From contig WQWM01000014.1 in the NCBI GenBank assembly GCA_009785335.1, positions 1-53,989 on the forward strand: 53,989 bases of DNA, read 5' to 3'. The stretch comes from Oscillospiraceae bacterium (GTDB lineage: Bacteria > Bacillota > Clostridia > Oscillospirales > Acutalibacteraceae). A program made the position numbers and the translations under genes. This document shows positions 9,201 through 20,972 of this stretch, piece after piece. The notes beneath the pieces are model-generated. The model did not search any database, was not told the origin of the DNA, and worked only from the letters and a program-made list of their open reading frames with translations. Within the stretch, counting starts at the first letter, position 1. The number at the start of each line of letters is the position of its first letter.

Positions 9201-10086
9201 GCCACAAGAAGACATGCCCTTCCTCGAAGACGGCACCCCGCTTGACATCGTGCTCAACCCGCTTGGCGTGCCCAGCCGCATGAACATCGGCCAGGTGCTT
9301 GAGGTTCACTTGGGCTTTGCCGCGCGTGCCATTGGCATGAAAACCGGCAGCAAGCACATGCTGATGACCCCCGTGTTCGACGGCGCGCAAGAACAAGATA
9401 TCCGCGACGCGCTCAACGAAGCCGGGATTCCCGAAGACGGCAAGTGCGTGCTGTTTGACGGCCGCACCGGTCGCGCATTTGACAACAAAGTCACCGTAGG
9501 CGTCATGTACTTCCTGAAGCTACTGCACTTGGTTGACGATAAAATCCACGCCCGCTCAACCGGACCATACAGTCTCGTTACCCAGCAGCCGTTGGGCGGC
9601 AAGGCGCAGTTCGGTGGCCAACGCTTTGGTGAGATGGAAGTTTGGGCACTGGAAGCCTACGGCGCAGCCTACACGCTGCAAGAAATCCTCACCGTCAAGT
9701 CAGACGACGTGGTTGGCCGCGTGAAAACCTACGAAGCCATTGTAAAGGGCAAAAACGTGCCGCAACCCAGCATCCCCGAAAGCTTTAAGGTGCTGGTGAA
9801 AGAACTGCAATCCCTCGCCTTGGATGTGCGCATTCTGAACAAAGATGGCGATGAGATTGACCTGAAGCAAACTTTCGAGGACGAACCCGGCTTTGGCATG
9901 GCCGAACGCCCCGCCGTGCAGCAAGATCTGAGCCTGCTGGACGACGACGATGACGACGAAGACCTTGACGAAGATGAGTTAGAAGATATTGATGTTGGGC
10001 TTGACGAAGACGACACGGATGCTGCGGCAGACGATGAGTTCGCTGACGAATTTGCGAACGACGAATTTAAGCCTGAAGAAGAATAA
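6286..10086 (+). CDS. rpoB: RNA polymerase beta subunit
   Basis: 1266-residue RpoB, catalytic core subunit of RNA polymerase. The rifampicin-pocket segment is intact at residues 506-534, with Asp515, His525 and Ser530 matching E. coli D516, H526 and S531. Residue 509 is Pro where E. coli has Gln510. The conserved [12 protein letters not shown] and [11 protein letters not shown] segments are present towards the C-terminal half. The protein ends in an unusually acidic tail (about 1216-1266, runs of Asp and Glu). ATG 6286 is preferred because GGAGG at 6270-6274 sits 11 bases upstream; an in-frame ATG at 6268 overlaps that site and lacks one of its own. It has its own promoter and is followed by rpoC after 23 bases. 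No ribosomal L10/L7-L12 genes precede it. Confidence 0.98.
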   Translation: MPNVTPVRRGNQTRLSYGKIREVMDMPNLIEVQKNSFQWFLNVGLREIFRDTAEISDYGGKWVLSFVDYRLDDAPKYTVRECKERDATYAAPMRVKARLLNKETGVMKESEIYMGDFPLMTESGTFVVNGAERVIVSQLVRAPGVYYTVNYDKTGLRLYNGTINPNRGAWLEYETDVNDLFYVRIDKNRKLFITTFVRALGLETDEEIKEYFGHDPRIAATLEKDEIVNSAEAAMEVFRKLRPGEPVTVETAKQHIDQLFFDTNRYDISKVGRYKYNKKLAIGSRLAGCKLAEPVVCPRTGELLAEPGELITREKAYALEQAGVMRAVVMHGDDEPLTILSNGMVDLKGKPDLDGGTETRWHDYLPQFSEEQLHAVGMTEKVVARVFFEILDQDLADDALLAELRARSEELIPKCITLDDIYASVNYVNCLAFGLGRADDIDHLGNRRIRCVGELLQNQFRMGMARMEKLVREKMTLQAQDDADKISPATLINIRPVSMAIKEFFGSSPLSQFMDQTNPLAELTHKRRLSALGPGGLSRDRAGFEVRDVHYSHYGRMCPIETPEGQNVGLISYLATYARINRYGFIEAPYRRVENGIVLDRTRYMTADEEDDYVVAQANEPLTDDNTFAKDRVIARHLDEYLEVEPKRVQYMDVSPKMVVSVATAMIPFLENDDANRALMGSNMQRQAVPLLKTDSPLVGTGMEYKAALDSGVVVLAEAPGVVSYVSAEKVTITETTGRKRDYNLIKFLRSNAGTCINQRPIVAVGDKIITGQVIADGPATDQGEISLGKNALIGFMTWEGYNYEDAVLVNEKMVQDDVYTSIHIEQFELEARDTKLGAEEITRDIPNVGDDAMKDLDEHGVIRVGAEVKSGDILVGKVTPKGETELTAEERLLRAIFGEKVKEVRDTSLRLPHGEYGIVVNVEVFTRENSDELSPGVNKVVRCFIAQKRKLSVGDKMAGRHGNKGVVSRILPQEDMPFLEDGTPLDIVLNPLGVPSRMNIGQVLEVHLGFAARAIGMKTGSKHMLMTPVFDGAQEQDIRDALNEAGIPEDGKCVLFDGRTGRAFDNKVTVGVMYFLKLLHLVDDKIHARSTGPYSLVTQQPLGGKAQFGGQRFGEMEVWALEAYGAAYTLQEILTVKSDDVVGRVKTYEAIVKGKNVPQPSIPESFKVLVKELQSLALDVRILNKDGDEIDLKQTFEDEPGFGMAERPAVQQDLSLLDDDDDDEDLDEDELEDIDVGLDEDDTDAAADDEFADEFANDEFKPEEE

Positions 10087-10109
10087 CATGCATAAGGGGA
10101 ATATACGAT

Positions 10110-13100
10110 ATGGAACAATTGCAAGCGCAAGCAGCACCAAACACCACCTTTGAGTCGATTCGCATCGGCTTGGCGTCCCCTGAGCAAATTCGCACCTGGT
10201 CATATGGTGAGGTAAAAAAGCCCGAGACCATCAATTACCGCACGCTCAAACCCGAGCGTGAAGGTCTGTTTTGCGAGCGCATTTTTGGCCCCACCAAAGA
10301 CTGGGAGTGCCACTGCGGCAAATATAAACGCATGCGCTACAAAGACAAAATCTGCGAGCGTTGCGGCGTGAAAGTCACCAAAGCCAAAGTGCGCCGTGAG
10401 CGCATGGGTCACATCGAACTAGCCGCCCCGGTGTCGCACATTTGGTACTTCAAAGGCATCCCCTCTCGCATGGGGCTTATCTTGGATATTTCGCCGCGCA
10501 ACCTAGAAAAAGTGTTGTATTTCGCCATGTATATCGTCACCGACGCCGGCGACACGCCCTTGATGAAGGGCCAAACCATGGACGAAAAAACCTATCAGGA
10601 ATACCGCATGCGCTATGAAGATGACTTTAAAGCAGGCATGGGTGCCGAGGCCATTCAAGAGTTGCTTGCAGGCATTAACTTGGAGGAACTGTACGAAGAA
10701 CTTAAAGTGCAATTTGAAGGCAGCGGCGGGCAAAAGCGCGCCAAGCTGCTCAAGCGCTTGGAATGCGTGGAAGCATTCCGCCAAAGCGGCAATCGCCCCG
10801 ACTGGATGATTCTGGACGTGGTGCCGGTCATTCCGCCGGAAATTCGCCCCATGGTGCAGCTGGACGGCGGACGTTTTGCCACCAGCGACCTCAATGACCT
10901 GTATCGTCGCGTGATTAACCGCAACAACCGCCTGCACAAGCTGCTTGAGCTAGGTGCACCGGAAATCATCGTGCGCAACGAAAAACGCATGCTGCAAGAA
11001 AGCGTAGATGCGCTCATCGATAACGGCCGCCGCGGACGCCCCGTGACGGGCGCAAACAACCGTGCGTTCAAGTCGCTCAGCGACATGCTTAAGGGCAAGC
11101 AAGGGCGTTTTCGTCAAAACTTGCTGGGCAAACGCGTTGACTACTCCGGCCGTTCGGTAATCGTGGTTGGGCCCGAGCTGAAAATTTATCAATGCGGTCT
11201 GCCCAAAGAAATGGCACTGGAGCTATTTAAGCCCTTCGTGATGAAGCGTCTTGTTGAAACAGAAAGAGCCGGCAACGTAAAATCCGCCCGCAAAATGGTG
11301 GAGCGCTCGCACAATGATGTGTGGGACGCCCTTGAATATGTGATCGACGACCACCCCATCATGCTCAACCGCGCACCCACGCTTCACCGCCTGGGCATTC
11401 AAGCATTTGAACCCGTGTTGGTTGAAGGCCGCGCGATAAAACTGCATCCTCTGGTGTGCACCGCCTTCAACGCCGACTTTGACGGCGACCAAATGGCTGT
11501 GCACGTGCCGCTGAGCGTTGAAGCGCAAGCCGAAGCTCGTCTGCTGATGCTGGCCGCCAACAACTTGCTTAAGCCCTCCGACGGCCGCCCTGTCACAGTG
11601 CCTACGCAGGACATGGTGCTGGGGTCATACTACATGACCATGGAACGCGAAGGCGACATGGGCGAAAACAAGCAATTCAGCAGCATTGAAGAAGCCCACA
11701 TGGCCTATGAAGAAGGCGACATCAGTCTGCATGCCCCCATCTTCATCCGCATGACCAAAACCGTGGATGGCGTGAAAAAATCGCGCACGATCAAAACCAC
11801 CTTGGGCCGTGTTATCTTCAACGAACCCATTCCGCAAGATTTGGGTTATGTTGATCGCAGCGACCCCGAAAAAGCGTTTGATCTTGAAATTAGCTTTTTG
11901 GTCAACAAAAACCAACTGAGCAAGATTATTGACCGCTGCATTCGCGTGCATGGCACCAGCGAAGCCGCAAAAATTCTGGATAACATCAAGGATCAAGGCT
12001 ATCGCTTCAGCACGCGTTCGGGCATCACTGTGGCGGTAGCGGATGCTACTATTCCGCCGCAAAAGGCTGAAATCTTAGCCGAAACCGAAGAGAAAATCCA
12101 AAGCATTCAACGGCAATATAACCGCGGTTTTTTCTCCAACAATGAACGCAGCCAACGCACCATCGCCACCTGGGAAACCTGCACCAACCGCGTGGCCGCC
12201 GCACTGAAAGAAAACTTCGACGAATATAACCCCATCAACATGATGCTGCGCTCGGGCGCACGCGGCAACGATAGCCAGCTGCGCCAGCTGGCCGGCATGC
12301 GCGGGCTGATTGCCAACACCGCAGGCCGCACCATCGAAGTGCCCATTCGCTCCAACTACCGCGAAGGCCTGAATATTCTTGAGTACTTTATCGCTAGCCG
12401 TGGTGCGCGCAAAGGCTTGGCCGACACCGCACTGCGTACGGCCGACTCGGGCTATCTCACCCGCCGCTTGGTTGACGTATCGCAAGATGTCATCATCCGC
12501 GAAAGCGATTGCGGCTGCCCCGACGGCGCAGATGTTTACGATGTATTTGCCGATGGTCGCTGCATTGTGTATTTAGAAGAACGTCTGATGGGTCGCTATT
12601 TGCTGCACGATCTGATCAACGAAACCACCGGGGAACTGCTGCATAGCAGAGATATAATCATCAGCGAGGACCAAGCCAATGCCATTGCTGCCTGTGTGCG
12701 TGAAAACACGCCTGAAGGCAAGCGTGCACAAATTGCCATTCGCTCACTGCTCACCTGCGAAAGCGAACGCGGCGTGTGCATTAAATGTTATGGCATGAAC
12801 TTGGCGACCGGCGAACCGGTTACCGTGGGCGAGGCTGTGGGCATCATCGCCGCACAATCCATCGGTGAACCTGGCACACAGCTGACCATGCGTACTTTCC
12901 ACACCGGCGGCGCGCGTGACACCAGCGACATCACCCAGGGTCTGCCACGCGTTGAGGAACTCTTTGAAGCACGCAAGCCCAAATTGTTGGCGCAAATCGC
13001 CGAGATTGACGGCGTTGTGAGCTTCCGTGAAATCAAGAAGAGCAAAAACGTCATCATCACCAGCGAAGACAGTGATAATCCCGAAGAACGCGCCTATCCC

Positions 13101-13724
13101 ATCCCCTATGATCAAATCATCAAGGTCACCGACGGCAGCCGTGTGCGCCGTGGCGAAAACATCACCGAAGGCGCGCGCAACCCGCATGATATTCTCGCCG
13201 TGCTTGGCGTGCATGATGTGCATAGCTACCTCATTCAAGAGGTGCAGCGCACCTATCGCGGCCAAGGCGTAGATATCGCAGACAAGCACATCGAGGTCAT
13301 CATCCGGCAAATGATGCGCAAGCTGCGCGTGGTGGAACCCGGCAGTTCAGACTTCCTGCCCGGCACACTGCTAGAAAAACGGCAGTTCCGCCACACCTGC
13401 GAGGAAATCATGACGCGTGACGGCGATGCCGCTTATCTGCCGCAGGTTGAGCCCGTGCTGATGGGTATCACCAAAGCCTCCTTGGCAACCGAAAGCTTCC
13501 TGTCTGCCGCATCGTTCCAAGAAACGACCAAAGTGCTCACGGAAGCCGCCATCAAAGGCAAAAGCGACCCGCTCATTGGCCTGAAGGAAAACGTCATCAT
13601 TGGCAAACTCTTGCCCAGCGGCACCGGCATGAAGTGCTATACCGACGTAACGGTGGTGAACACTGCCAACCCCTTCGCACGGCAGTTCATGGATGCCATG
13701 GAACTGGCCGTTGAAGGTGAATAG
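10110..13724 (+). CDS. rpoC: RNA polymerase beta-prime subunit
   Basis: 1204 residues, the usual size for Firmicutes. The N-terminal zinc ribbon uses Cys67, Cys69, Cys82 and Cys85. The catalytic magnesium loop NADFDGDQ is at 454-461 with Asp456, Asp458 and Asp460. The second zinc site and the trigger-loop region ([20 protein letters not shown]) are in the C-terminal third. The ribosome site AAGGGGA lies at 10094-10100. It is cotranscribed with rpoB and ends in TAG; the next start, of an MNT-type nucleotidyltransferase, is only ten bases later, so the two are probably on one transcript. Confidence 0.98.
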   Translation: MEQLQAQAAPNTTFESIRIGLASPEQIRTWSYGEVKKPETINYRTLKPEREGLFCERIFGPTKDWECHCGKYKRMRYKDKICERCGVKVTKAKVRRERMGHIELAAPVSHIWYFKGIPSRMGLILDISPRNLEKVLYFAMYIVTDAGDTPLMKGQTMDEKTYQEYRMRYEDDFKAGMGAEAIQELLAGINLEELYEELKVQFEGSGGQKRAKLLKRLECVEAFRQSGNRPDWMILDVVPVIPPEIRPMVQLDGGRFATSDLNDLYRRVINRNNRLHKLLELGAPEIIVRNEKRMLQESVDALIDNGRRGRPVTGANNRAFKSLSDMLKGKQGRFRQNLLGKRVDYSGRSVIVVGPELKIYQCGLPKEMALELFKPFVMKRLVETERAGNVKSARKMVERSHNDVWDALEYVIDDHPIMLNRAPTLHRLGIQAFEPVLVEGRAIKLHPLVCTAFNADFDGDQMAVHVPLSVEAQAEARLLMLAANNLLKPSDGRPVTVPTQDMVLGSYYMTMEREGDMGENKQFSSIEEAHMAYEEGDISLHAPIFIRMTKTVDGVKKSRTIKTTLGRVIFNEPIPQDLGYVDRSDPEKAFDLEISFLVNKNQLSKIIDRCIRVHGTSEAAKILDNIKDQGYRFSTRSGITVAVADATIPPQKAEILAETEEKIQSIQRQYNRGFFSNNERSQRTIATWETCTNRVAAALKENFDEYNPINMMLRSGARGNDSQLRQLAGMRGLIANTAGRTIEVPIRSNYREGLNILEYFIASRGARKGLADTALRTADSGYLTRRLVDVSQDVIIRESDCGCPDGADVYDVFADGRCIVYLEERLMGRYLLHDLINETTGELLHSRDIIISEDQANAIAACVRENTPEGKRAQIAIRSLLTCESERGVCIKCYGMNLATGEPVTVGEAVGIIAAQSIGEPGTQLTMRTFHTGGARDTSDITQGLPRVEELFEARKPKLLAQIAEIDGVVSFREIKKSKNVIITSEDSDNPEERAYPIPYDQIIKVTDGSRVRRGENITEGARNPHDILAVLGVHDVHSYLIQEVQRTYRGQGVDIADKHIEVIIRQMMRKLRVVEPGSSDFLPGTLLEKRQFRHTCEEIMTRDGDAAYLPQVEPVLMGITKASLATESFLSAASFQETTKVLTEAAIKGKSDPLIGLKENVIIGKLLPSGTGMKCYTDVTVVNTANPFARQFMDAMELAVEGE

Positions 13725-13734
13725 GAGTTAGGCT

Positions 13735-14073
13735 ATGCATATCAATGATGAAATTTGGACTATCGCCAATGCAATCAAGGATGCTGTGCCCGCCGAGCAG
13801 ATTTATTTGTTCGGCTCCCATGCTTACGGCAACCCTCACGAAAACAGTGATTATGATTTTTTTGTGGTAGTGCCGGATGGTATGCGTATATTGGATGCAG
13901 TGCACGGATCTTATCGCGCAATTCCGATGCATGTTGAAAAACCTGTAGATGTTTTAGTAAACACCAAAACTGGATTTCTTGAGCGTAAATCGTGGATTTC
14001 TGCCGTGGAGAAGAATGTTGCACAGAAAGGTCTTTTGCTGTATGACAGAAGAAATACGCCAATGGCTGGCTAA
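13735..14073 (+). CDS. MNT-type minimal nucleotidyltransferase (possible antitoxin)
   Basis: 112-residue minimal nucleotidyltransferase. The active-site signature is complete: Gly27-Ser28, Tyr31-Gly32, Asp39 and Asp41 (GSHAYG...SDYD), with a third carboxylate likely at Asp72 (PVDVLV). In known MNT-HEPN (MntA-HepT) pairs this enzyme inactivates the HEPN partner by adding AMP to it. The ribosome site AGGAG is about six bases upstream and ten bases follow rpoC, implying cotranscription. Its 3' end overlaps the HEPN gene by 32 bases. No promoter is visible between rpoC and this gene. The toxin-antitoxin role is inferred from the pair. Confidence 0.85.
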   Translation: MHINDEIWTIANAIKDAVPAEQIYLFGSHAYGNPHENSDYDFFVVVPDGMRILDAVHGSYRAIPMHVEKPVDVLVNTKTGFLERKSWISAVEKNVAQKGLLLYDRRNTPMAG

Positions 14074-14428
14074 ATCTACTGATGACATCGAAAACGCACA
14101 ATTTCTTTTTGATAATCGCTGGCCGCAACCTTTCGAGCTCATCTGCTTTTTGTGTCAACAGTGCGCTGAAAAATCTATGAAGGCATTCCTCATCCACTGT
14201 AATGTTGAATTTCCTTACACGCATGACTTGCGATGGTTATATAAACTTTGCATGAAACACTCAGGTGCTTTCGAACCATTTCTGGACGCTTGTCAAGTTC
14301 TAACGCCTTACGCAATTGACGCAAAATATCCTAATCAATTAGAAGTTGACCTGCCCGCTGCAACCTATGCCCTTGCCAATGCCCGTGAAATCTTCAACAC
14401 CGCTGTTGCCGCAATCACAGACGAATAG
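14042..14428 (+). CDS. HEPN domain protein, partner of the MNT enzyme
   Basis: 128-residue helical HEPN protein. ATG 14042 is chosen because AGAAAGG lies 11 bases upstream. The family core is visible: a Q-Q-C-A-E-K-S-M-K-A-F-L segment, a T-H-D-L motif, and an A-K-Y-P where many relatives have A-R-Y-P. The R-x4-6-H RNase motif of toxic HEPN proteins is not seen, so nuclease activity cannot be assumed. It overlaps the MNT gene by 32 bases, indicating translational coupling. It ends in TAG, 19 bases before the rpsL promoter. Alternatives to a toxin are an RNA- or nucleotide-binding accessory of the MNT enzyme. Confidence 0.82.
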   Translation: MTEEIRQWLAKSTDDIENAQFLFDNRWPQPFELICFLCQQCAEKSMKAFLIHCNVEFPYTHDLRWLYKLCMKHSGAFEPFLDACQVLTPYAIDAKYPNQLEVDLPAATYALANAREIFNTAVAAITDE

Positions 14429-14446
14429 AAAATTCGACACAAGGGG

Positions 14447-14475
14447 TTGACAAGTTCAGCCTCTTGTGTTATACT
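14447..14475 (+). promoter_or_regulatory. Promoter of rpsL-rpsG-fusA
   Basis: TTGACA (14447-14452), 17-base spacer, TATACT (14470-14475), directly after the HEPN stop codon. Confidence 0.88.
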
Positions 14476-14541
14476 ATTAGGGTTGCGTTCTTATCGCGAC
14501 GCGATTTTTTGTTTTTTGCTAGGCAAAGTTTTGAGAAGGGA

Positions 14542-14558
14542 CGCGTATGTGATACGCG
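14542..14558 (+). promoter_or_regulatory. Stem-loop in rpsL leader
   Basis: CGCGTAT-GTG-ATACGCG, a perfect seven-pair hairpin in the roughly 120-base leader of rpsL. It is preceded near 14495-14510 by ATCG/CGAT pairing and a T run resembling a weak attenuator. Autoregulation by S7 or S12 is possible but not shown. Confidence 0.45.
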
Positions 14559-14605
14559 ACTGACGAAAAACAAAGCATGGCGGAAAACATGGAAAGGAGA
14601 AATTT

Positions 14606-15019
14606 ATGCCTACCTTTAACCAGTTGGTACGTTCCGGCCGCGAAACCAGCGTGCGTAAGTCAAAAACCCCTGCGTTGCGCAAAGGTCTCAATAGCCACAA
14701 AAACGTGCAAACCAACCAAGACAGCCCGCAAAAACGCGGCGTGTGCACAGCGGTGAAAACCACTACGCCTAAAAAACCTAACTCCGCGCTGCGCAAAATC
14801 GCTCGTGTGCGTCTGTCCAACGGCATCGAAGTCACCAGCTACATTCCCGGCGTTGGCCACAATCTGCAAGAACACAGTGTTGTGCTCATTCGCGGCGGCC
14901 GTGTGCGTGACCTGCCAGGCGTACGTTACCACGTGATCCGCGGCACATTGGACACTCAAGGTGTGCAAAACCGCAAGCAAGGCCGCAGCAAGTATGGCCA
15001 AAAACGTGACAAAAAGTAA
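14606..15019 (+). CDS. rpsL: 30S ribosomal protein S12
   Basis: 137 residues, full length. S12 lies at the decoding centre of the 30S subunit. The conserved KRGVCT and [12 protein letters not shown] segments and [13 protein letters not shown] are present; the lysine that mutates in streptomycin resistance (TPKKPNS) is unchanged. The ribosome site AAAGGAG is at 14592-14598. It is the first gene after its own promoter and is followed by rpsG after 190 bases that hold repeat material. Confidence 0.98.
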   Translation: MPTFNQLVRSGRETSVRKSKTPALRKGLNSHKNVQTNQDSPQKRGVCTAVKTTTPKKPNSALRKIARVRLSNGIEVTSYIPGVGHNLQEHSVVLIRGGRVRDLPGVRYHVIRGTLDTQGVQNRKQGRSKYGQKRDKK

Positions 15020-15680
<661 letters not shown>

Positions 15681-15696
15681 AAAACACCGCCTTGCT

Positions 15697-15746
15697 GCCG
15701 CCTATGGTAGGACACAGCGAAGCGACCAAGCCCCGCTGCAGGCGGC
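15697..15746. repeat. Palindromic repeat with GTCGCTTCGC box, rpsG-fusA spacer
   Basis: GCCGCCT (15697-15703) pairs with AGGCGGC (15740-15746). The loop carries the box in reverse orientation (AGGACACAGCGAAGCGACC, 15709-15727). The same arrangement recurs before the ATPase gene near 40905-40945. Confidence 0.65.
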
Positions 15747-15777
15747 TCACTTCCGTTGGTAAACTTAAGGAGAAACA

Positions 15778-17853
15778 ATGTCCCGACAAGTATCACTCGA
15801 GATGACACGCAACATCGGCATCATGGCACACATCGACGCCGGCAAAACAACAACCAGCGAACGCATTTTGTTCTACACAGGCAAATCGCACAAGCTGGGC
15901 GAAACACACGACGGTGCCGCCACCATGGACTGGATGGAACAAGAGCAAGAACGCGGCATTACCATTACCTCAGCCGCAACCACCTGCTTTTGGCGTGATC
16001 ATCGCATCAATATCATCGACACCCCCGGCCACGTGGACTTCACGGTGGAGGTTGAGCGCAGCTTGCGCGTGCTGGACGGTAGCGTTACCGTGCTGTGCGC
16101 CAAAGGCGGCGTGGAACCTCAAAGCGAAACCGTATGGCGCCAAGCAGATAAGTACAGAGTTCCCCGCATGGTGTATGTGAACAAAATGGACATCACTGGC
16201 GCGGATTTCTATAACGTGCTTGGCATGCTGCGCGACCGCTTGAAATGCAACGCCGTGCCTATTCAACTGCCCATTGGCGCGGAAGACACCTTCCGTGGCG
16301 TGATTGACTTGGTTGAAAACAAGGCCGTGGTGTACTACGATGACAAAGGGCTAGATGTACGCGTGGAAGAAATTCCCGAGGACATGGCCGACCAAGCAGA
16401 AATCTACCGCATTGAAATGCTGGAAGCCGTTGCTGACCAAAACGACACGCTGATGGAGAAATATCTCAACGGCGAAGAGCTTTGTGTGGATGAAATCAAG
16501 GCTTGCATTCGTGCGGCAACCATCGCCAACAGCATGGTTCCGGTTGTGTGTGGCACCAGCTATCGCAACAAGGGCGTGCAGCAATTGCTGGATGCCGTGG
16601 TGGAATTTATGCCTGCGCCCACGGATATCGAGGCAATCAAAGGCATCAACCCCAAAACGGACGAAGAAGTGGAGCGCCACAGTTGCGACGAAGAACCCTT
16701 CAGCGCACTGGCGTTTAAAATCGCAACCGACCCCTTTGTGGGCAAGTTGTGCTTCTTCCGTGTATACAGCGGCAAAGTTCGCTCAGGCTCTACGGTGTTC
16801 AACGCCAGCAAGCACAAAAATGAGCGCATCGGCCGCATTCTGCAAATGCACGCAAACCGCCGCGAAGACATCGAAGTGGTGTATGCCGGCGACATTGCAG
16901 CGGCCATTGGGCTGAAAGAAACCACCACTGGCGACACCCTGTGCGAACAACAAAATCCTGTGATTTTGGAAAGCATGGAGTTCCCAGAGCCGGTTATCCG
17001 CGTGGCGATTGAACCCAAAACCAAGCTGGGGCAAGAAAAAATGAGCATTGCCCTGCAAAAACTGGCCGAGGAAGACCCTACGTTCAAATGCTACACCGAT
17101 GAGGAAACTGGGCAGACCATCATCGCCGGCATGGGCGAACTGCACTTGGAAATCATCGTGGATCGCATGCTGCGTGAGTTCAAAGTGGAAGCCAATGTGG
17201 GCAAACCGCAGGTGGCCTACCGCGAAACCGTTACCAAACTGGCCGACGTGGACTGCAAATACGCCAGACAATCTGGTGGCCGCGGACAATACGGTCATGT
17301 TAAAATCCGCATTGAACCCAACCCCGAAAAGGGCTATGAATTCGCCAACGAAATCGTGGGCGGCGCAGTGCCCAAGGAGTATATCCCGGCTGTTGAGGCG
17401 GGCATCAAAGGCGCAATGCTGGCGGGCACACTGGCAGGCTACAATGTAGTGGACACTAAAGTCACCCTGTACGACGGCTCATATCACGAGGTTGACTCCA
17501 GCGAAATGGCGTTTAAAATTGCAGGCTCCATGGCCTTCAAAGATGCCATGCGCAAAGCTGACCCCGTGTTGATGGAACCCATCATGAAGGTAACGGTAAA
17601 CGTGCCGGATGACTACATGGGCGATGTCATCGGCGGGCTGAACTCGCGCCGTGGTCAAATTCTGGACACACAAAACCGCAGCGGTGCCGTGCAAATTGAC
17701 GCCCAAGTTCCACTGAGCATGATGTTTGGCTATGCCACCACATTGCGCTCGTCCACACAAGGCCGTGGGCAGTATTCGATGGAGCCCAGCCACTACACGC
17801 AAGTGCCAAAAAGCATTGCTGAAGGCATCGTGAGCGAAAAAGGCAAAAAATAG
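15778..17853 (+). CDS. fusA: Elongation factor G
   Basis: 691-residue translational GTPase that drives ribosome translocation and, with RRF, recycling. G1 AHIDAGKTT at residues 17-25, G3 DTPGH at 81-85, G4 NKMD at 135-138, and the switch I segment [12 protein letters not shown] are all intact. Domains II-V follow, with the domain IV tip RGQYGHV. The ribosome site AAGGAG is about six bases before the ATG. It ends in TAG. It is probably read from the rpsL promoter; tuf has its own promoter downstream. Confidence 0.98.
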   Translation: MSRQVSLEMTRNIGIMAHIDAGKTTTSERILFYTGKSHKLGETHDGAATMDWMEQEQERGITITSAATTCFWRDHRINIIDTPGHVDFTVEVERSLRVLDGSVTVLCAKGGVEPQSETVWRQADKYRVPRMVYVNKMDITGADFYNVLGMLRDRLKCNAVPIQLPIGAEDTFRGVIDLVENKAVVYYDDKGLDVRVEEIPEDMADQAEIYRIEMLEAVADQNDTLMEKYLNGEELCVDEIKACIRAATIANSMVPVVCGTSYRNKGVQQLLDAVVEFMPAPTDIEAIKGINPKTDEEVERHSCDEEPFSALAFKIATDPFVGKLCFFRVYSGKVRSGSTVFNASKHKNERIGRILQMHANRREDIEVVYAGDIAAAIGLKETTTGDTLCEQQNPVILESMEFPEPVIRVAIEPKTKLGQEKMSIALQKLAEEDPTFKCYTDEETGQTIIAGMGELHLEIIVDRMLREFKVEANVGKPQVAYRETVTKLADVDCKYARQSGGRGQYGHVKIRIEPNPEKGYEFANEIVGGAVPKEYIPAVEAGIKGAMLAGTLAGYNVVDTKVTLYDGSYHEVDSSEMAFKIAGSMAFKDAMRKADPVLMEPIMKVTVNVPDDYMGDVIGGLNSRRGQILDTQNRSGAVQIDAQVPLSMMFGYATTLRSSTQGRGQYSMEPSHYTQVPKSIAEGIVSEKGKK

Positions 17854-17885
17854 TTACGCATTAGGAAAATATTTCGCAAAAACAC

Positions 17886-17914
17886 TTGCATTTTCTATTC
17901 TAATCTGTTATAAT
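17886..17914 (+). promoter_or_regulatory. tuf promoter
   Basis: TTGCAT (17886-17891), 17 bases, TATAAT (17909-17914), between fusA and tuf. Confidence 0.82.
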
Positions 17915-17948
17915 TTTAAGTGATAATGACTAAGGAGGCAAACTATCC

Positions 17949-19148
17949 ATGGGTAAGCAAAAATTCGAACGCAGCAAACCCCACGTTAACATCGGCACCA
18001 TCGGTCACGTGGACCATGGTAAAACCACGCTGACCGCCGCAATCACCAAATCCCTCGCCATGCGGGGCGGCGCAGAATTCAAAGACTACGCCAGCATCGA
18101 CAAAGCACCAGAAGAGCGCGAACGCGGCATTACCATCAACACATCGCACGTGGAATACGAAACCGAAGCACGCCACTATGCGCACGTTGACTGCCCTGGC
18201 CACGCCGACTACATCAAAAACATGATCACCGGCGCAGCACAAATGGACGGCGCGATTATCGTTATCGCCGCCACCGACGGTCCCATGGCGCAAACCCGTG
18301 AGCATCTGCTGTTGGCCCGCCAAGTTGGCGTGCCCTACATCGTAGTGTTCATGAACAAATGCGACCAAGTGGACGATCCCGAACTGCTTGACCTGGTTGA
18401 AATGGAAATCCGTGAAGCGCTGAGCGAGCAAGGCTTCCCCGGTGATGACATTCCTGTTATCCGCGGCTCGGGCCTGAAAGCCCTTGAGTACGAAGGCAGC
18501 GACATGGACGCAGCACCGCTGCAACCCATTTGGGAGCTGATGGACGCTGTTGACAGCTACATCGCTACTCCTGACCGTAAGGCTGACCTGCCCTTCCTGA
18601 TGGCCGTTGAAGACGTGTTCACCATCAGCGGTCGCGGCACCGTAGCCACTGGTCGCGTGGAGCGCGGGCAAGTGAAAACCGGCGACGAAGTGGAAATCGT
18701 GGGCCTGAGCGACGAAAAACGCAAAGTCGTGGTTACCGGCCTGGAAATGTTCCACAAGAGCTTGGATTACGCCGAAGCAGGCGACAACGCTGGTGCGTTG
18801 CTGCGCGGCATTAAGCGCGAAGAAATCGAGCGCGGCCAAGTGCTGGCGGCTCCCGGTTCCATCACGCCGATGAAAAAATTCAAAGGTCAAGTATACGTGT
18901 TGACCAAAGATGAAGGTGGCCGTCACACGCCGTTCTTCAACAACTATCGCCCGCAGTTCTACTTCCGCACCACGGACGTAACCGGCATCATCACCTTGCC
19001 CGAAGGCATTGAGATGTGTGTGCCCGGCGACAACGTGGAAATGGACGTTGAGCTCATCACCCCAATCGCGATCGAAAAAGGCCTGCGTTTTGCTATCCGT
19101 GAAGGCGGCAGAACTGTTGGTTCCGGCGCGGTTATTGAGTGCGACTAA
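17949..19148 (+). CDS. tuf: Elongation factor Tu
   Basis: 399-residue GTPase that delivers aminoacyl-tRNA to the ribosome. G1 GHVDHGKTT at 19-27, G3 DCPGH at 81-85 and G4 NKCD at 136-139 are intact, with [14 protein letters not shown] as switch I. Domains II and III are complete. AAGGAGG at 17933-17939 lies nine bases before the ATG. It is followed by a strong bidirectional terminator, so the rpoB-to-tuf block ends here. The long antisense frame across it is a codon-usage shadow. Confidence 0.98.
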   Translation: MGKQKFERSKPHVNIGTIGHVDHGKTTLTAAITKSLAMRGGAEFKDYASIDKAPEERERGITINTSHVEYETEARHYAHVDCPGHADYIKNMITGAAQMDGAIIVIAATDGPMAQTREHLLLARQVGVPYIVVFMNKCDQVDDPELLDLVEMEIREALSEQGFPGDDIPVIRGSGLKALEYEGSDMDAAPLQPIWELMDAVDSYIATPDRKADLPFLMAVEDVFTISGRGTVATGRVERGQVKTGDEVEIVGLSDEKRKVVVTGLEMFHKSLDYAEAGDNAGALLRGIKREEIERGQVLAAPGSITPMKKFKGQVYVLTKDEGGRHTPFFNNYRPQFYFRTTDVTGIITLPEGIEMCVPGDNVEMDVELITPIAIEKGLRFAIREGGRTVGSGAVIECD

Positions 19149-19164
19149 TTCCCTAACAACATTA

Positions 19165-19192
19165 AAACCCACCTATTGCTGGTGGGTTTTTT
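19165..19192. terminator. Bidirectional terminator between tuf and recN
   Basis: AAACCCACC / GGTGGGTTT stem with a seven-base loop, T run on the plus strand and A run on its left, serving the convergent tuf and recN transcripts. Confidence 0.88.
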
Positions 19193-19210
19193 CATGTTGT
19201 TGACCACTCC

Positions 19211-19289
19211 GCCGTTGCGACAGCACCCCACCACGGAGGGGAATGGGGCTTTCCTCTTCTACTTTCATCAATAGTCCACAGCGAAGCGG
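19211..19289. repeat. Repeat-derived spacer between tuf and recN
   Basis: Contains CACCCCACCACGGAGGGGAA (about 19224-19243), a member of the GC-rich palindromic family also found in dprA, and the reverse box AGTCCACAGCGAAGCGGC (19272-19289). Confidence 0.55.
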
Positions 19290-19310
19290 CTTGCGCCCCG
19301 CAGGGGTTGT

Positions 19311-20972
19311 TTACTTGTTTTGCAAAAAAAGCAAATCGTCGGCCGCAGCGAGTTGAGCAGGCGTGATTTCCTCACCGCCCATAATGCGCGCAAGCTCGCG
19401 GCGACGCCCTTCGTGATCCAGCAACGCAATGCGTGTATGCGTTTCGTCGGCCTGCACATGCTTGCTGATGTGCAGGTGGCAATCAGCCAGTGCCGCAATT
19501 TGCGCCAGATGCGTGACGCATATCACTTGACGCCCCTGTGCAACTTGACGAAGTTTTCGTCCGATTTTCTGCGCCGCGCGACCGCTGACCCCCGCATCAA
19601 TTTCATCAAAAATGAGCGTAGGTGTGCAATCTTTGGCGGCAAGCACAGCCTTAATGGCCAGCATAATGCGCGATAATTCCCCGCCCGAGGCAACCTTAGC
19701 AAGGGGCTTGGGCGACTCACCCAAGTTTGCGGAAATCAGGAACTCCGCAGTTTCGCCGCCTTCGGGCCGCAGTGGGATTTTGGTGAACTGCACCGTGAAC
19801 GTGATGCTGGGCATGTCCAGCTCCGTCAACTCTTTTACCACTTGCTGCGAGAATTGCTCCCCTGCTGCACGGCGTGTTTTTGCCAGCTGCTTTGCCAAGG
19901 CGATGGTGTGCTGCAACTGTGCGTCGATTTCCTCCTCCAGCTGCAGAATGCGCTCATCGCTTTGCGTGATGGACGCCTGCTCGGCGCGTGCAGACTCCAA
20001 AAAAGCCAGCATTTGCGCTTCTGTATCGCCATATTTGCGCGAAAGCCGATGGTAAACATCCAGCCGCGCCTGCACTTCATCGGCCTGTGCGGGGTCAAAG
20101 GTCGCGGTGTCAAACAAACTACGCAAATCAGCAGCACCTTCTTGCAACTCATAGACCGCACTTTGCAGGCGTTCAGCGAGTTCATCCGCAGCAGGCAGAT
20201 ATTCTATTACGCACTGTATCGCCGAAATTGCCTCAAATGCCAGTGCAACCGCACTCGCCTCATCACCCAATAGCGCAGTTGTCGCCATCTGCAAATTTTC
20301 TGCGATTTTCTCGCTGTTGCGCATCATCGTCTGCCGCTCACGCAGCGTCTCACGCTCACCGAGCTGCACATTGGCCAACTCCAACTCATCAATTTGGTGC
20401 GCTAACATATCAAGCCGCCGCGCCTTTTCGTCCTCATCCATCTGCAGCGCATCCTGCTGGCGTTGCAATGCCCGCAGCTGTGCAAATGCCGCGCGATATT
20501 CCTTGCGCAACTCCTCATTTTCCGCAATTGCATCAACAAAATGCACATGCCGCGCGGGGTCAAGCAAAGCCTGGTTATCATGCTGGCCATGCACGTTGAT
20601 GAGCAGTTGCCCCAGCTGGCGCAGCGTGGCTACCGTCACCGGCATGCCGTTGACGCGACAACTGTTTTTTGTGTGCGAAATCACGCGGCTCACCAGCACG
20701 CTGCCATCTTCACCTTCAGGCAAGTCAAGCTCGTGCAGCAGGGCCGTAATTTCCGCCCCAACATCGCCAAACAACGCCGACACCCGTGCCGTTTCCGCGC
20801 CGGTGCGAATCAGGTCACGGCTGGTGCGCACGCCCAACACCGCGTTGATGGCATCAATCACAATGGACTTGCCCGCGCCAGTTTCGCCAGTTAACGCAAC
20901 GAAACCTGCGGGTAAATCCAACTGCGCCTGCTTGATGACCGCTATGTTATCAATGGTTAAATGTTGTAGCAT
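19311..20972 (-). CDS. recN: DNA repair protein RecN
   Basis: 553-residue SMC-like ATPase of double-strand-break repair. The Walker A motif GETGAGKS is at residues 29-36, a long coiled-coil centre follows (about 150-370), and the C-terminal half carries the ABC signature (ASGGELSRIMLA) and Walker B (TLIFDEIDAGVSG). Full length for the family. It is last in the leftward operon; its start overlaps the end of argR by 23 bases, so translation is coupled. Confidence 0.96.
   Translation of the reverse strand: MLQHLTIDNIAVIKQAQLDLPAGFVALTGETGAGKSIVIDAINAVLGVRTSRDLIRTGAETARVSALFGDVGAEITALLHELDLPEGEDGSVLVSRVISHTKNSCRVNGMPVTVATLRQLGQLLINVHGQHDNQALLDPARHVHFVDAIAENEELRKEYRAAFAQLRALQRQQDALQMDEDEKARRLDMLAHQIDELELANVQLGERETLRERQTMMRNSEKIAENLQMATTALLGDEASAVALAFEAISAIQCVIEYLPAADELAERLQSAVYELQEGAADLRSLFDTATFDPAQADEVQARLDVYHRLSRKYGDTEAQMLAFLESARAEQASITQSDERILQLEEEIDAQLQHTIALAKQLAKTRRAAGEQFSQQVVKELTELDMPSITFTVQFTKIPLRPEGGETAEFLISANLGESPKPLAKVASGGELSRIMLAIKAVLAAKDCTPTLIFDEIDAGVSGRAAQKIGRKLRQVAQGRQVICVTHLAQIAALADCHLHISKHVQADETHTRIALLDHEGRRRELARIMGGEEITPAQLAAADDLLFLQNK

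Noticed and set aside
14042..14428. Classical HEPN RNase toxin
   Set aside because: The R-x4-6-H catalytic motif is not present, so the call is limited to a HEPN-domain partner.
17943..19172. 409-codon open frame antisense to tuf
   Set aside because: It mirrors the codon bias of tuf; there is no ribosome site or promoter, the composition is His/Ala/Phe-rich, and tuf itself is certain.
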